From Pseudolabrys sp. (GTDB taxonomy: Bacteria > Pseudomonadota > Alphaproteobacteria > Rhizobiales > Xanthobacteraceae): a stretch of 64,000 nt of DNA. Below are positions 1 through 9,063 of this stretch, one piece after another. The stretch spans positions 1 through 64,000 of the forward strand of contig JAURVZ010000003.1 in assembly GCA_030655215.1 (NCBI GenBank), given 5' to 3'. The notes under the pieces were generated by a model. It was given only the letters and a program-made list of their open reading frames with translations. It ran no database searches and was not told where the DNA came from. A program made the translations under genes and the position numbers. Numbering within the stretch: the stretch's first letter is position 1; each line of letters begins with the position of its first letter.

Positions 1-120
1 TGGCCGTCAGAGCATGATCCCGGGAACCTACTGTTGTAGGTGGGCGCCATATGACCGAGCCCACGAGCCCGGCCAGGGACAGCTCCCGAAGGAATCGTAA
101 GGCCCCGGGGAATGTGTCTC
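1..120 (-). ncRNA. ssrS: Probable 6S RNA, 3' end cut by the window edge
   Basis: Read on the minus strand, this stretch begins near ACATTCCCCGGGGCC and contains the hairpin CCTAC-aaca-GTAGG. That is followed by CCCGGGATCATGCTC, which resembles the conserved part of 6S RNA just 3' of the terminal loop (E. coli has GAGCATGCTCGG there). It lies directly downstream of zapA, the position of ssrS in many proteobacteria, where a 5-formyltetrahydrofolate cyclo-ligase gene usually follows. 6S RNA binds the housekeeping RNA polymerase holoenzyme as a promoter mimic. The 3' strand of the closing stem lies outside the window, so the fold cannot be completed here. The 5' end is approximate. Confidence 0.58.
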
Positions 121-206
121 CAACGCACCTCGCAGCCCCGCTTGGTCAATGTAGTAGTTCGCGGGGGCAAGCGCCATAGAGCGTCGTAAACGCGCTAATG
201 GCTCAA

Positions 207-590
207 CTAGCCAATCCCGGCGCCTGACCCGCGGCTCTGGTTCAGCTTCCGCGTAATCCCCTCGAGCCGCTCAGCGGCGGAGTTGAAGGCGCCGACCACC
301 GCATCGGACGCCGCGCGCGCACGGTCGGATGACACCATGCGGGCATCCTGCAACGCGGTAACCTCTTCCTCGAGCCGGCGCATCTTGCGCGCGATCTCGG
401 AATTCTCGTCGGCCACCATCAAGGCCGCCATCACGGTCAGCCGCGTATCGCCGATCTCACCGAAACGCGTGCGCAGCTCACTGATACGCGCGTCAATATC
501 GCCGGCGAGCGCCTGCAAATGCTCCTCCTGCCCGTCCTCGCATGCGAGGCGGAACTGGCGGCCGGCAATCGTGGCGTTCACAGACCCCAT
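207..590 (-). CDS. zapA: Cell division protein ZapA
   Basis: This 127-residue protein matches the ZapA family in length and sequence. The N-terminal part has VNATIAGRQFRLACEDGQE and is followed by a helical region with the family pattern LTVMAALMVADE and a C-terminal coiled coil. ZapA binds FtsZ at the division site and bundles its protofilaments. The start codon directly follows the stop codon of the upstream DUF4164 gene, so the two are probably co-transcribed. The downstream probable 6S RNA supports the identification, since zapA-ssrS is a conserved neighbourhood. Confidence 0.93.
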   Translation of the reverse strand: MGSVNATIAGRQFRLACEDGQEEHLQALAGDIDARISELRTRFGEIGDTRLTVMAALMVADENSEIARKMRRLEEEVTALQDARMVSSDRARAASDAVVGAFNSAAERLEGITRKLNQSRGSGAGIG

Positions 591-869
591 TTAATTTTCC
601 TCCGCCAACACGGACTGAATCGACGCAATCGCGGTGTCGAGCCGTTCGGCGACTTCTCGGTTGGTCGCTTCCAGCTTGCGCGAGCGCGCCGTCTCGCCAT
701 CCAGCGCTGCCGCCAGCCGCGAGCGATCGAGCCCTAAGGTCTGCACCTGGGCGGCCAGCGTGTCCTCATTGCGGTCGCCATCGGTCCGGCGCTCGACAGC
801 AGCGTCCAGCGCGTCAAGGGCCATGGCCAGACGCTTAACTGCGGAGTCGATGGCGCTTTGCTCACTCAT
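591..869 (-). CDS. DUF4164 family coiled-coil protein
   Basis: This is a 92-residue, mostly helical hydrophilic protein with no signal peptide or membrane segment. Heptad-like Leu/Ala spacing runs from about residue 10 to the end. It resembles DUF4164 proteins, which sit upstream of zapA in Rhizobiales. The start at MSEQSAID is preferred because the longer reading frame, which begins 45 bases upstream, adds an unconserved-looking basic leader. Its stop codon abuts the zapA start. A division-related role is inferred only from this linkage. Confidence 0.75.
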   Translation of the reverse strand: MSEQSAIDSAVKRLAMALDALDAAVERRTDGDRNEDTLAAQVQTLGLDRSRLAAALDGETARSRKLEATNREVAERLDTAIASIQSVLAEEN

Positions 870-1088
870 GAAGTCTGGTACGGCCCGCGGTTTGGAAAAA
901 CCCTTCCAAGGCAAACGCTTAGGGCCAGAACCTTACGTTCGACGCGAGTGCGGCGTCAACGCCATGCATCACATATGCCCCGTTGTTTTGAGCACCCTGT
1001 GCATGGCCGCCTTCCGGCCCCCGCGTCACATTGACTCAAGGGCCTGAGATGCTATGCGAACCCTCAAAACAGGGCGGTTTTTCATCAA

Positions 1089-3119
1089 ATGTCAGCACCC
1101 ACGTCGAACGCCGTTGCCGCGCACCCGGTGCATTCCGCCGCCAATAGCTCGCCCATGGCCAATGCCATCCGCGCGCTGTCGATGGATGCGGTCGAGAAGG
1201 CCAAAATCGGCCACCCCGGACTGCCGATGGGCGCGGCCGACATCGCAACGGTGCTTTACACTCAGTTCCTGAAATTCGACCCGGCAAACCCGAAATGGCC
1301 CGACCGCGACCGCTTCGTGCTGTCGGCCGGCCACGGCTCGATGCTGGTCTACGCGCTGCTGTATCTGACCGGCTTCAAGTCGATGACCATTGAGGACATC
1401 AAGCAGTTCCGCCAACTCGACTCCAAAACGCCGGGCCATCCGGAAAACTTCATGACCGAAGGCGTCGAGACCACCACCGGTCCGCTCGGCCAGGGCATCG
1501 CCACCGCCGTCGGCATGGCGATCGCCGAACGGCACATGGCCGCCGCCTATGGCAGCGACATTGTCGATCACAAGACCTACGTCCTCGCCTCCGACGGCGA
1601 CCTGATGGAAGGCATCTCGCAGGAAGCCATCGCGCTTGCCGGCCATCTCAAGCTCAACCGGCTGATCGTGCTGTTCGATGACAACGGCATTTCCATCGAC
1701 GGCCCGCTGTCGCTCGCCGACTCGGTCGATCAGGTGAAGCGCTTTGAGGCCGCCGGTTGGGCGTCGTGGCGCATCGATGGCCATGACCACAAGCAGATCT
1801 CCGACGCGCTGACCAAGGCGCAGTCGTCAGATAAACCGGTGATGATCGCCTGCCGCACCACGATCGGTTTCGGCGCGCCGACCAAGGCCGGCAAGTCTTC
1901 GGCGCATGGTTCGCCGCTGGGCGCCGACGAGATCAAGGCGACGCGCGACGCGCTGGGCTGGACTGCGGGACCGTTTGAAATTCCCACCGATATTCTCGGC
2001 GACTGGCGCAAGGCCGGTGAACGCGGCGCACCGCTGCAGGCCGAATGGGCCAAGCGTTTCGGCGCGCTGGACGCAGGCAAACGTAGCGAATTCACCCGCC
2101 GCATGAACGGCGAACTGGACAAGGCCGCGCTCGCTGCCGCCGTGAAGTCCGTGAAGGACGATCTCGCCGCCACGCCGAAGGACATTGCCACCCGCTCGTC
2201 GTCGGAATTCGCGCTGCAGAGCCTGACCGCGGCGCTGCCGGAAATGATCGGCGGCTCCGCCGACCTCACCGGCTCGAACAATACCCGCGCCAAGGCGATG
2301 AAGACGCTCGATGCCACAAACTACGGCGGCAGCTTCATCCATTACGGCATCCGCGAACACGGCATGGCGGCGGCGATGAACGGCATGACGCTGCATGGCG
2401 GCATCATCCCCTATTCCGGCACCTTCCTCGTGTTCTCGGATTATGCGCGCCCGGCGATCCGTCTCGCCGCGCTGATGCACACGCGCGCCATCCACGTCAT
2501 GACCCATGACTCGATCGGTCTTGGCGAAGACGGCCCGACGCATCAGCCGGTCGAACACTTCGCCGCGCTGCGCGCCATTCCGAACCTGCGCTTCTTCCGC
2601 CCCGCCGATTCCGTCGAGGTGGTCGAATGCTGGCAGCTGGCGCTGGAACACGAACACGGCCCGAGCGTGCTGGCGCTGACCCGGCAGAACACGCCGCAGC
2701 TGTCCAAGGACTTCCTCGGCAGCAATCGCTGCACCGCCGGCGCTTACGAAATTCACGCAGCATCCGGCAAGGCTCAGGTCTCGATCTTCGCTTCCGGCTC
2801 GGAAGTGGCGATTGCGATCGATGGCGCCAAGCTCTTGGCCTCCAAGGGCATCGCCGCCCGCGTCGTGTCGGTGCCCTGCTTCGAATTGTTCTTCGCGCAG
2901 TCTGAGGCCAATCGCCGCGCCATCATCGGTGATGCGCCGGTGAAAATCGGCGTCGAGGCCGGCATTCGCCAGGGCTGGGATCCGATCATCGGCACCGACG
3001 GCACCTTTGTCGGCATGACCACATTCGGTGCCAGCGCACCGTACAAGGAACTCTACAAGAAATTCGGCATTACGGCCGAGGCCGTGGCCGAGGCGGCATT
3101 GGGTAAGCTTGGTAAGTAA
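1089..3119 (+). CDS. tkt: Transketolase
   Basis: This 676-residue protein has the length and domain order of bacterial transketolases: an N-terminal ThDP pyrophosphate domain, a pyrimidine domain and a C-terminal domain. Visible landmarks are [18 protein letters not shown], the GPLGQGIA motif, the ThDP/metal motif SDGDLMEG near residue 170 and [11 protein letters not shown] with its conserved histidine. The enzyme moves two-carbon ketol units between sugar phosphates in the pentose phosphate and Calvin pathways. The chosen ATG has no strong ribosome binding site; a second Met at position 1155 ([12 protein letters not shown]) matches the usual family start, so the first 22 residues are uncertain. 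It heads a tkt-gap-pgk-fba run on one strand. Confidence 0.96.
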   Translation: MSAPTSNAVAAHPVHSAANSSPMANAIRALSMDAVEKAKIGHPGLPMGAADIATVLYTQFLKFDPANPKWPDRDRFVLSAGHGSMLVYALLYLTGFKSMTIEDIKQFRQLDSKTPGHPENFMTEGVETTTGPLGQGIATAVGMAIAERHMAAAYGSDIVDHKTYVLASDGDLMEGISQEAIALAGHLKLNRLIVLFDDNGISIDGPLSLADSVDQVKRFEAAGWASWRIDGHDHKQISDALTKAQSSDKPVMIACRTTIGFGAPTKAGKSSAHGSPLGADEIKATRDALGWTAGPFEIPTDILGDWRKAGERGAPLQAEWAKRFGALDAGKRSEFTRRMNGELDKAALAAAVKSVKDDLAATPKDIATRSSSEFALQSLTAALPEMIGGSADLTGSNNTRAKAMKTLDATNYGGSFIHYGIREHGMAAAMNGMTLHGGIIPYSGTFLVFSDYARPAIRLAALMHTRAIHVMTHDSIGLGEDGPTHQPVEHFAALRAIPNLRFFRPADSVEVVECWQLALEHEHGPSVLALTRQNTPQLSKDFLGSNRCTAGAYEIHAASGKAQVSIFASGSEVAIAIDGAKLLASKGIAARVVSVPCFELFFAQSEANRRAIIGDAPVKIGVEAGIRQGWDPIIGTDGTFVGMTTFGASAPYKELYKKFGITAEAVAEAALGKLGK

Positions 3120-3126
3120 CTATATT

Positions 3127-3159
3127 GGGATCCTGCGCCCGCGTTCGCGGGCAATCCAG
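3127..3159. repeat. Hairpin remnant of an intergenic palindromic repeat
   Basis: GGATCCTGCGCCCGCG and CGCGGGCAATCCAG form an imperfect hairpin in the tkt-gap spacer. It resembles the palindromic repeat upstream of fba (5450-5530), which also carries a GGATCCAG edge, and is probably a decayed member of that family. A transcript-processing or attenuation role is possible but not shown. Confidence 0.45.
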
Positions 3160-3229
3160 TAAACACCCGGCCATATTTTTGGCATGACGTTGCTGGAAGG
3201 ACCTACAGCAAGACCGGGAGTTAAAATAA

Positions 3230-4240
3230 ATGACCATTCGTGTTGGTATTAACGGATTTGGCCGTATCGGCCGCAACGTCCTCCGCGCCATTGCCGAGAG
3301 CGGCCGCAAGGACATCGAAGTGGTCGGCATCAACGACCTCGGCCCGGTCGAAACCAACGCTCATTTGCTGCGCTTTGACTCGGTGCATGGCCGCTTCCCC
3401 GGCGACGTCACCGTCAAGGGCGACACGATTGCGCTGAACGGCGGCAACGGCATCAAGGTCACCGCGGTCAAGGACCCGTCGACCCTGCCGTGGAAGGATC
3501 TCGGCGTCGATATCGCGCTGGAATGCACCGGCATCTTTACCGCCAAGGACAAGGCCTCCGCCCATCTAACCGCCGGCGCCAAGCGCGTGCTGATTTCCGC
3601 GCCCGGCGAGAACTCCGACCTCACCGTCGTCTACGGCGTCAACCACGACAAGCTGACCAAGGACCACCTGGTGGTTTCGAACGCGTCGTGCACGACCAAC
3701 TGTCTCGCCCCGGTCGTCATGGTGCTGAACGAGTTGATCGGCATCGAGACCGGCTTCATGACCACGATCCACGCCTATACCGGCGACCAGCCGACGCTCG
3801 ACACCATGCACAAGGATCTCTATCGCGGCCGCGCCGCTGCGCTGTCGATGATCCCGACCTCGACCGGTGCCGCCAAGGCGATCGGCCTGGTGCTGCCTGA
3901 GTTGAAGGGCAAGCTCGACGGCGTTTCGATCCGCGTGCCGACGCCGAATGTCTCGGTCGTCGATTTCAAGTTCGTCGCCAAGAAGTCCGCCACCGTCGAA
4001 GAGATCAACGACGCGTTCAAGAAGGCCGCCGCTGGCAAGCTCAAGGGCATCCTCGGCACCACGATCCACCCGAACGTGTCGATCGACTTCAACCACGATG
4101 CGCACTCCTCAACGGTCGCCTTCGACCAGACCAAGGTGCAGAACGGCAACTTCGTGCGCGTGCTCGCCTGGTATGACAATGAGTGGGGCTTCTCCAACCG
4201 CATGTCGGATACCGCGGTCGCCATGGGCAAGTTGATCTAA
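3230..4240 (+). CDS. gap: Glyceraldehyde-3-phosphate dehydrogenase, type I
   Basis: This 336-residue protein starts with the Rossmann motif [16 protein letters not shown] and carries the catalytic motif [13 protein letters not shown] with the nucleophilic cysteine near residue 154. It also has the substrate-site segment [21 protein letters not shown] and the C-terminal [12 protein letters not shown]. It oxidises glyceraldehyde-3-phosphate to 1,3-bisphosphoglycerate, or the reverse in gluconeogenesis. The ATG follows GGGAGTTAAAATAA, a plausible ribosome binding site. Only five bases separate its stop from pgk, so the two are almost certainly co-transcribed. NAD versus NADP preference was not determined. 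Confidence 0.97.
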   Translation: MTIRVGINGFGRIGRNVLRAIAESGRKDIEVVGINDLGPVETNAHLLRFDSVHGRFPGDVTVKGDTIALNGGNGIKVTAVKDPSTLPWKDLGVDIALECTGIFTAKDKASAHLTAGAKRVLISAPGENSDLTVVYGVNHDKLTKDHLVVSNASCTTNCLAPVVMVLNELIGIETGFMTTIHAYTGDQPTLDTMHKDLYRGRAAALSMIPTSTGAAKAIGLVLPELKGKLDGVSIRVPTPNVSVVDFKFVAKKSATVEEINDAFKKAAAGKLKGILGTTIHPNVSIDFNHDAHSSTVAFDQTKVQNGNFVRVLAWYDNEWGFSNRMSDTAVAMGKLI

Positions 4241-4245
4241 ACAGA

Positions 4246-5439
4246 ATGACTAGCTTCAACACGCTCGATCACGTCGACCTCAAGGGCAAACGCGTTCTCG
4301 TCCGCGTCGACCTCAACGTTCCGATCGAGAACGGCATCGTCTCCGACGCGACGCGCATCGAGCGCGTTGCGCCGGCCCTTCTCGAACTCGCCGACAAGGG
4401 CGCCAAGGTCATCTTGCTCTCGCATTTCGGCCGGCCGAAAGGCCGCGATCCGAAGCAGTCGTTGAAACCGGTCGCTGCCGAGGTGTCACGCACGCTCAAG
4501 CGTCCGGTGAAATTCGTTGACGATTGCGTCGGCGAAAAAGCCGAACAGGCCGTTGCCGCTTTGCGCAATGGCGACATTCTTTGCCTCGAGAACACCCGCT
4601 TCTATCCGGGCGAAGAAAAGAACGACCCCGCATTTGTCGAGCAGCTCGCCAAGCTCGGCGACATCTGGGTCAACGACGCTTTCTCCGCCGCGCATCGGGC
4701 GCATGCTTCGACCGAAGGCCTCGGCCACAAGCTTCCGGCCTATGCCGGCCGCGCCATGCAGGCTGAACTGACCGCGCTCGGCAAGGCGCTCGATCATCCG
4801 GAACGGCCGCTCGCGGCAATCGTCGGCGGCGCCAAGATTTCGACCAAGCTCGATTTGTTGAGCAACCTGCTCGCCAAGGTCGATGTGCTGATCATCGGCG
4901 GCGCCATGGCCAATACGTTCCTGCTCGCTCAGGGCAAAAAGGTCGGCAAGTCGCTGGTCGAGAAAGATTTGCTCGATACCGCGCGCAAGATCATGGACGA
5001 AGCCAAGGCCAAGGGCCGCGAGATCGTGCTGCCGGTCGATGCCGTGGTCGCAGAAAAATTCGAAGCCAATGCGCCGTCGCGCATTGTCGATGTCGATGCC
5101 ATAAGTGACGCCGACATGATGCTCGATATCGGGCCGAAGAGCGTCGCCAATGTCGTCGCCGCGCTCGGCCGCGCCAAAACCCTGGTCTGGAACGGGCCAT
5201 TCGGCGCTTTTGAAATCGAACCGTTCGACAAGGGCACCGTCGGCGTCGCTAAAGCTGCGGCGGAACTCACTGAGGGCGGCAAACTTGTCACGGTCGCCGG
5301 CGGCGGCGATACAGTGTCCGCGCTCAATGTCGCGGGCGTTGTCGACCGTTTCACCTATGTTTCGACCGCCGGTGGCGCCTTCCTCGAATGGCTCGAAGGC
5401 AAGGCCTTGCCCGGCGTTGAAGTGCTACGCTCCAAATAA
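4246..5439 (+). CDS. pgk: Phosphoglycerate kinase
   Basis: This 397-residue cytosolic protein matches phosphoglycerate kinase throughout. It has the N-terminal substrate motif [37 protein letters not shown], the hinge segment [15 protein letters not shown], and the C-terminal nucleotide motif [12 protein letters not shown]. It transfers the acyl phosphate of 1,3-bisphosphoglycerate to ADP. The start at [14 protein letters not shown] was chosen because the longer frame runs back into gap. It follows gap by five bases. Confidence 0.97.
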   Translation: MTSFNTLDHVDLKGKRVLVRVDLNVPIENGIVSDATRIERVAPALLELADKGAKVILLSHFGRPKGRDPKQSLKPVAAEVSRTLKRPVKFVDDCVGEKAEQAVAALRNGDILCLENTRFYPGEEKNDPAFVEQLAKLGDIWVNDAFSAAHRAHASTEGLGHKLPAYAGRAMQAELTALGKALDHPERPLAAIVGGAKISTKLDLLSNLLAKVDVLIIGGAMANTFLLAQGKKVGKSLVEKDLLDTARKIMDEAKAKGREIVLPVDAVVAEKFEANAPSRIVDVDAISDADMMLDIGPKSVANVVAALGRAKTLVWNGPFGAFEIEPFDKGTVGVAKAAAELTEGGKLVTVAGGGDTVSALNVAGVVDRFTYVSTAGGAFLEWLEGKALPGVEVLRSK

Positions 5440-5449
5440 TGTGTTTAAC

Positions 5450-5530
5450 TTGTCATCCCCGCGAAAGCGGGGATCCAGCTCTTACTGCTCATGCAAAATG
5501 CTGGATCGTCCGCCTTCGCGGACGATGACG
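5450..5530. repeat. Palindromic intergenic repeat between pgk and fba
   Basis: Two hairpins face each other: GTCATCCCCGCGAAAGCGGGG with ATCCAG, and CTGGATCGTCC with GCCTTCGCGGACGATGAC. The outer ends (GTCATC / GATGAC) and the inner CCAG / CTGG are inverted copies, so the whole element can fold as one long stem. This is a BIME-like element of the kind scattered through Rhizobiales genomes. It may separate pgk and fba expression. Confidence 0.75.
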
Positions 5531-5550
5531 CCGAACGAGAGGGGACGACA

Positions 5551-6573
5551 ATGAACCTGAGTGAACTGAACAAAGTCGCCATCGCGATGACCGCGAACGG
5601 CAAAGGCATTCTCGCCGCCGACGAGTCGACCGGCACAATCGGCAAGCGCTTTGACGCGATCAAGACCGAGAACAACGAAGATAATCGCCGCGACTATCGC
5701 GAGATGATGTTCCGCACCAGCGAGGCGATGAAGAACCACATCTCCGGCGTCATCCTCTATGACGAGACGATCTGGCAGAAAGCCAAGGACGGCACGCCGC
5801 TGGTCGATCTCATCAAAGCCTCCGGTTCGATCCCCGGCATCAAGGTTGACGAAGGCACCAAGCCGCTGCCGAACCAGCCGGGCGAACTGATTACCGTCGG
5901 CCTCGACAAGCTCGCCGACCGCCTGCCGAAATATTACGACGCAGGCGCCCGCTTCGCGAAGTGGCGTGCAGTCATCGACATTGGCAAGGGCATCCCGTCG
6001 CACAACGCCATTCACGCCAATGCGCACGCGCTCGCGCGCTATGCCGCGTTGTGCCAGGCGGCGCAGATCGTGCCGATCGTCGAGCCGGAAGTGCTGATGG
6101 ACGGCGACCACGACATGGCCCAGTGCGAAATGGTCACCACCTGGATGCTGAAAGAGACGTTCCAGGAATTGTACTACGCCAACGTGCCGCTCGAAGGCAT
6201 CGTGCTCAAGCCGAACATGATCGTGCCGGGCAAGGGTTCGAAGACCCGCGCCACTTACGAGCAGGTCGCTGAGGCCACTGTGCGCGTGCTGAAGAATTGC
6301 GTGCCGGGCGCGGTGCCGGGCATCGCCTTCCTCTCCGGCGGCCAGACCGACGAAGAAGCCACCGCCAATCTCGACGCGATGAACAAGATCGGCAATCTGC
6401 CGTGGGCGCTGACCTTTTCTTACGGTCGCGCTTTGCAGGCTGCACCGCAGAAGGCCTGGGCCGGCAAGGCGGACAATGTTGCCGCCGCGCAGGGTGCGTT
6501 CAACCACCGCGCCAAGATGAACTTCCTCGCCGCGCGCGGTGAATGGAAAGCCGATCTGGAAAAGGCGGCCTAA
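5551..6573 (+). CDS. fba: Fructose-bisphosphate aldolase, class I
   Basis: This 340-residue protein is a class I (Schiff-base) aldolase. It has the N-terminal signature KGILAADESTGTIGKRF, the KWRAVIDI segment, EPEVLMDGDHD and the Schiff-base motif GIVLKPNMIVPG with the lysine near residue 220. LSGGQTDEEATANLDAMN follows. It reversibly cleaves fructose-1,6-bisphosphate into triose phosphates. The start codon follows GAGAGGGGAC. A longer frame beginning 60 bases upstream runs into the palindromic repeat and is rejected. Class I aldolases of this eukaryote-like type are the less common form in bacteria. Confidence 0.96.
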   Translation: MNLSELNKVAIAMTANGKGILAADESTGTIGKRFDAIKTENNEDNRRDYREMMFRTSEAMKNHISGVILYDETIWQKAKDGTPLVDLIKASGSIPGIKVDEGTKPLPNQPGELITVGLDKLADRLPKYYDAGARFAKWRAVIDIGKGIPSHNAIHANAHALARYAALCQAAQIVPIVEPEVLMDGDHDMAQCEMVTTWMLKETFQELYYANVPLEGIVLKPNMIVPGKGSKTRATYEQVAEATVRVLKNCVPGAVPGIAFLSGGQTDEEATANLDAMNKIGNLPWALTFSYGRALQAAPQKAWAGKADNVAAAQGAFNHRAKMNFLAARGEWKADLEKAA

Positions 6574-6579
6574 CAAGGT

Positions 6580-6615
6580 CGTCATGGCCGGGCTTGTCCC
6601 GGCCATCCACGTCTT
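6580..6615. repeat. Half-copy of the GTCATGGCCGGG palindromic repeat
   Basis: CGTCATGGCCGGGCTTG with TCCCGGCCATCCACGTC forms one hairpin. The same unit occurs in paired inverted form at 20336-20420, 36415-36495 and 37963-38048. Here only one arm remains, just upstream of the fba terminator. Confidence 0.8.
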
Positions 6616-6618
6616 ATC

Positions 6619-6655
6619 AAACGCCCGGCATCAAAGCCGGGCGTTTTCTTTTTGA
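6619..6655 (+). terminator. Rho-independent terminator after fba
   Basis: AACGCCCGGC, loop ATCAAA, GCCGGGCGTT followed by a T-rich run (TTCTTTTTG) is a strong intrinsic terminator. It closes the tkt-gap-pgk-fba run and separates it from the convergent AraC-family gene. Confidence 0.85.
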
Positions 6656-6658
6656 GAT

Positions 6659-7660
6659 TTACTGCATATGCCTGAGATCGCGCGGCGCTTCGCCGAAGCG
6701 GGCGCGGAACGCCTTGCTGAAATGCGAGAGGTCGCCGAAGCCCGCGTCATAAGCGATCTGCGAGATCGTCCGCGCGCGCAGCGCCGGATCGCTGAGCGCA
6801 CGGCGGCATTCCTGCAAGCGGCTCTCAAGCAGCCAGCGGCCGAAGCTCAGACCCATCGTCTCGAAGCGCAGATGCAGCGTGCGCACCGAAATGCCGAATC
6901 GCGCGGCGACGGCACGCGGCGTCAGCTCAATGTCGCTCAAATGCTGCCGGCAATAATTGAGGATCGCCTGCATCTGCGTGTCGGTCCGCATATCCGGATC
7001 GGCGGTAATGCCCGCTGTCGCCAGCGCCAGCAGATTGCAGAGATTGTCGGTGAGCAATTCGGCCTGCCGGACGTCAACGCTGCCGGCCGCCAGCGCGGCG
7101 AGATGCAGCCGCGCCAGATCGGCATAAGGCGATGAGGCCGCGATCTTCAGCGAGGCGCCGCCGCGCAGCCACGGCGCCTGCGCCTCGATGCGATGCCGTG
7201 GCACCACCGCGAGGATGCGGCTCACTTCATCGGGGAATGTGACGCGGAACGGCCGCGTGCCATCGATGATGCCGATCTCGCCCGGTTCCAGCACAACCGG
7301 ATCGCCGCCCTGCTCCATATGGCTATGGCCGCTGCGCTGCAGGCTGATCAGATAATGGTCATCGGCGGCGCGGTTCACATGCGTTTTCTCGCGCTCGATG
7401 AAATGCGGCGTCGAGGTGAAGGAGGCAAAGCGCAGCGGCCCGAACACCTGGCCGGACAGGCTGGCGCGGAACGAGGCGCTCGGCGCCTTCGGCGACACGT
7501 TCAGCACCGCCTCGCAGACGACGTCGCGCCAGAAGGACAGCCCTTCTATGGGCCGCACATTATCGGTGGACCAGCTTTTCGCGGACAACAGCCACTCCGT
7601 CGGTAAAAGGGGCCGGCAAAGCCTCTTTAGAAAGTTACACGTCTTTGCGCCCTCGGCCAA
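6659..7660 (-). CDS. AraC-family transcriptional regulator (FeaR-like N-terminal domain)
   Basis: The 333-residue protein has an N-terminal effector domain of the AraC-binding-like type (about residues 40-210, with FWRDVVCEAVLNVSP and EPGEIGIIDGTRPF). A C-terminal double helix-turn-helix follows (LTPRAVAARFGISVRTLHLRF and ISQIAYDAGFGDLSHFSKAFRARFG). Such regulators usually activate catabolism of an aromatic compound or amine. The gene is divergent from the GlcF-like/flavoprotein operon, with 54 bases between start codons, and is probably its regulator. The first 20-30 residues are uncertain because no strong ribosome binding site is seen. Confidence 0.87.
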   Translation of the reverse strand: MAEGAKTCNFLKRLCRPLLPTEWLLSAKSWSTDNVRPIEGLSFWRDVVCEAVLNVSPKAPSASFRASLSGQVFGPLRFASFTSTPHFIEREKTHVNRAADDHYLISLQRSGHSHMEQGGDPVVLEPGEIGIIDGTRPFRVTFPDEVSRILAVVPRHRIEAQAPWLRGGASLKIAASSPYADLARLHLAALAAGSVDVRQAELLTDNLCNLLALATAGITADPDMRTDTQMQAILNYCRQHLSDIELTPRAVAARFGISVRTLHLRFETMGLSFGRWLLESRLQECRRALSDPALRARTISQIAYDAGFGDLSHFSKAFRARFGEAPRDLRHMQ

Positions 7661-7714
7661 GCGATTGCACCCTGCGCCAAGACCGGCAGGGCGCGGTGGG
7701 CGTAGGCTGGGCCC

Positions 7715-9046
7715 ATGCGCACGAACTTCTCAGCGGCACAACTGGCCGATCCGGAAATCGCCGAAGCCGACGCGATCCTGCAGACTTGCGTACATTACGG
7801 CTTCTGCACCAATACCTGCCCGACCTATGTGCTGACCCGCGACGAGAACGACTCGCCGCGCGGCCGCATCGATTTGATGCGCGCCATGCTGGAAAAGGGC
7901 GGCGCGCCTGAGCCCAAGACCGTGCATCATCTCGACCGCTGCCTGTCATGCCTGTCCTGCATGACCACCTGCGCGGTGAAGGTCGATTATGTGCATCTCA
8001 TCGACCGCGCCCGCGTGCATATCGAACGGCATTTCAAACGCCCGCTCGCCGATCGGGGTCTGCGCGCGCTGCTCGCTTATGTGTTGCCGCGGCCACGTCT
8101 CTTCCTCGCCGCGATGCAGGCCGGACGTCTGGCAAAGCCCTTGGCGAAATTTTTGCCGAAGCGGCTCAGCGCCATGCTCAGCATGGTGCCGTCAGAGACG
8201 CATGCCGAGATTCTGGCGCCGCAAACATTCGCCGCCGAAGGTTCACGCATCAAGCGCGTCGCGCTGCTCGCCGGCTGCGCCCAACAGGCGCTCGATAGCT
8301 CCATTAACGCCGCCACCATCCGTCTGCTGCAACGGCATGGCTGCGACGTCACCATCACCGCCGGCGCCGGCTGCTGTGGTTCGCTGCCGCTGCATATGGG
8401 CCGCGAACCTGAAGCCAAGAAATTCGCCACCGCCAATGTCGAAGCCTGGTCGCGCGAGCCGGTCGACGCCATCATCGTCAATGCGTCGGGCTGCGGCACC
8501 ACCGTCAAGGACTACGGCCACTTGCTGGCGACGCCGGACGCCTTGCGCATCGGCGCGCTGACCCGCGACGTCACCGAGATCATGCACGACATCGGCCTTA
8601 AGGCGCCCGCCAACCCGCGCGCCTATCGTGTCGCCTATCACGATCCGTGTTCGATGCAGCACGGCCAGAAGGTCATCGACCAGCCGCGCGCTTTGTTGCG
8701 CGCCGCCGGCTTTGTCGTGCTGGACGTGCCGGAGAAGCATTTTTGCTGCGGCTCGGCCGGCACCTATAATCTGTTGCAGCCGGACATGGCCGAGGCGCTT
8801 GGCCAGCGAAAAGCCGCGCATATCGACAGCACCGATCCCGACATCGTCGCCACCGGCAATATCGGCTGTATGACGCAGCTCTCGCATTATCTCGGCAAGC
8901 CTGTGGTGCATACCGCCGAACTGCTCGACTGGGCGACCGGCGGTCCGCTGCCGCGCGCACTTGAAGGCATCGCCCTGCGCGAGCCTGTCGTGCGCGCGCC
9001 GGAGATCGCCGCGGCGTCAGCGCCGGCCACCGATAATTTCTGGTAA
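7715..9046 (+). CDS. GlcF-like iron-sulfur oxidoreductase subunit
   Basis: This 443-residue protein has two 4Fe-4S motifs near the N-terminus (CVHYGFCTNTCPTY and CLSCLSCMTTCAV, about residues 27-90) and two CCG domains (GAGCCGSLPLHMG and HFCCGSAGTYNLL). This is the architecture of glycolate oxidase subunit GlcF, which passes electrons from a flavoprotein to the quinone pool. No glcD or glcE is adjacent. Its only partner is the vanillyl-alcohol-oxidase-type flavoprotein 17 bases downstream. Electron transfer from that flavoprotein is therefore the likely role, and the glcF symbol is withheld. Confidence 0.88.
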   Translation: MRTNFSAAQLADPEIAEADAILQTCVHYGFCTNTCPTYVLTRDENDSPRGRIDLMRAMLEKGGAPEPKTVHHLDRCLSCLSCMTTCAVKVDYVHLIDRARVHIERHFKRPLADRGLRALLAYVLPRPRLFLAAMQAGRLAKPLAKFLPKRLSAMLSMVPSETHAEILAPQTFAAEGSRIKRVALLAGCAQQALDSSINAATIRLLQRHGCDVTITAGAGCCGSLPLHMGREPEAKKFATANVEAWSREPVDAIIVNASGCGTTVKDYGHLLATPDALRIGALTRDVTEIMHDIGLKAPANPRAYRVAYHDPCSMQHGQKVIDQPRALLRAAGFVVLDVPEKHFCCGSAGTYNLLQPDMAEALGQRKAAHIDSTDPDIVATGNIGCMTQLSHYLGKPVVHTAELLDWATGGPLPRALEGIALREPVVRAPEIAAASAPATDNFW

Positions 9047-9063
9047 CATCAGAGGACACCATC

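Noticed and set aside
1827-2756. Minus-strand frame of 309 residues inside tkt
   Set aside because: The transketolase reading has all family motifs; the antisense frame is His/Arg-rich and has none.
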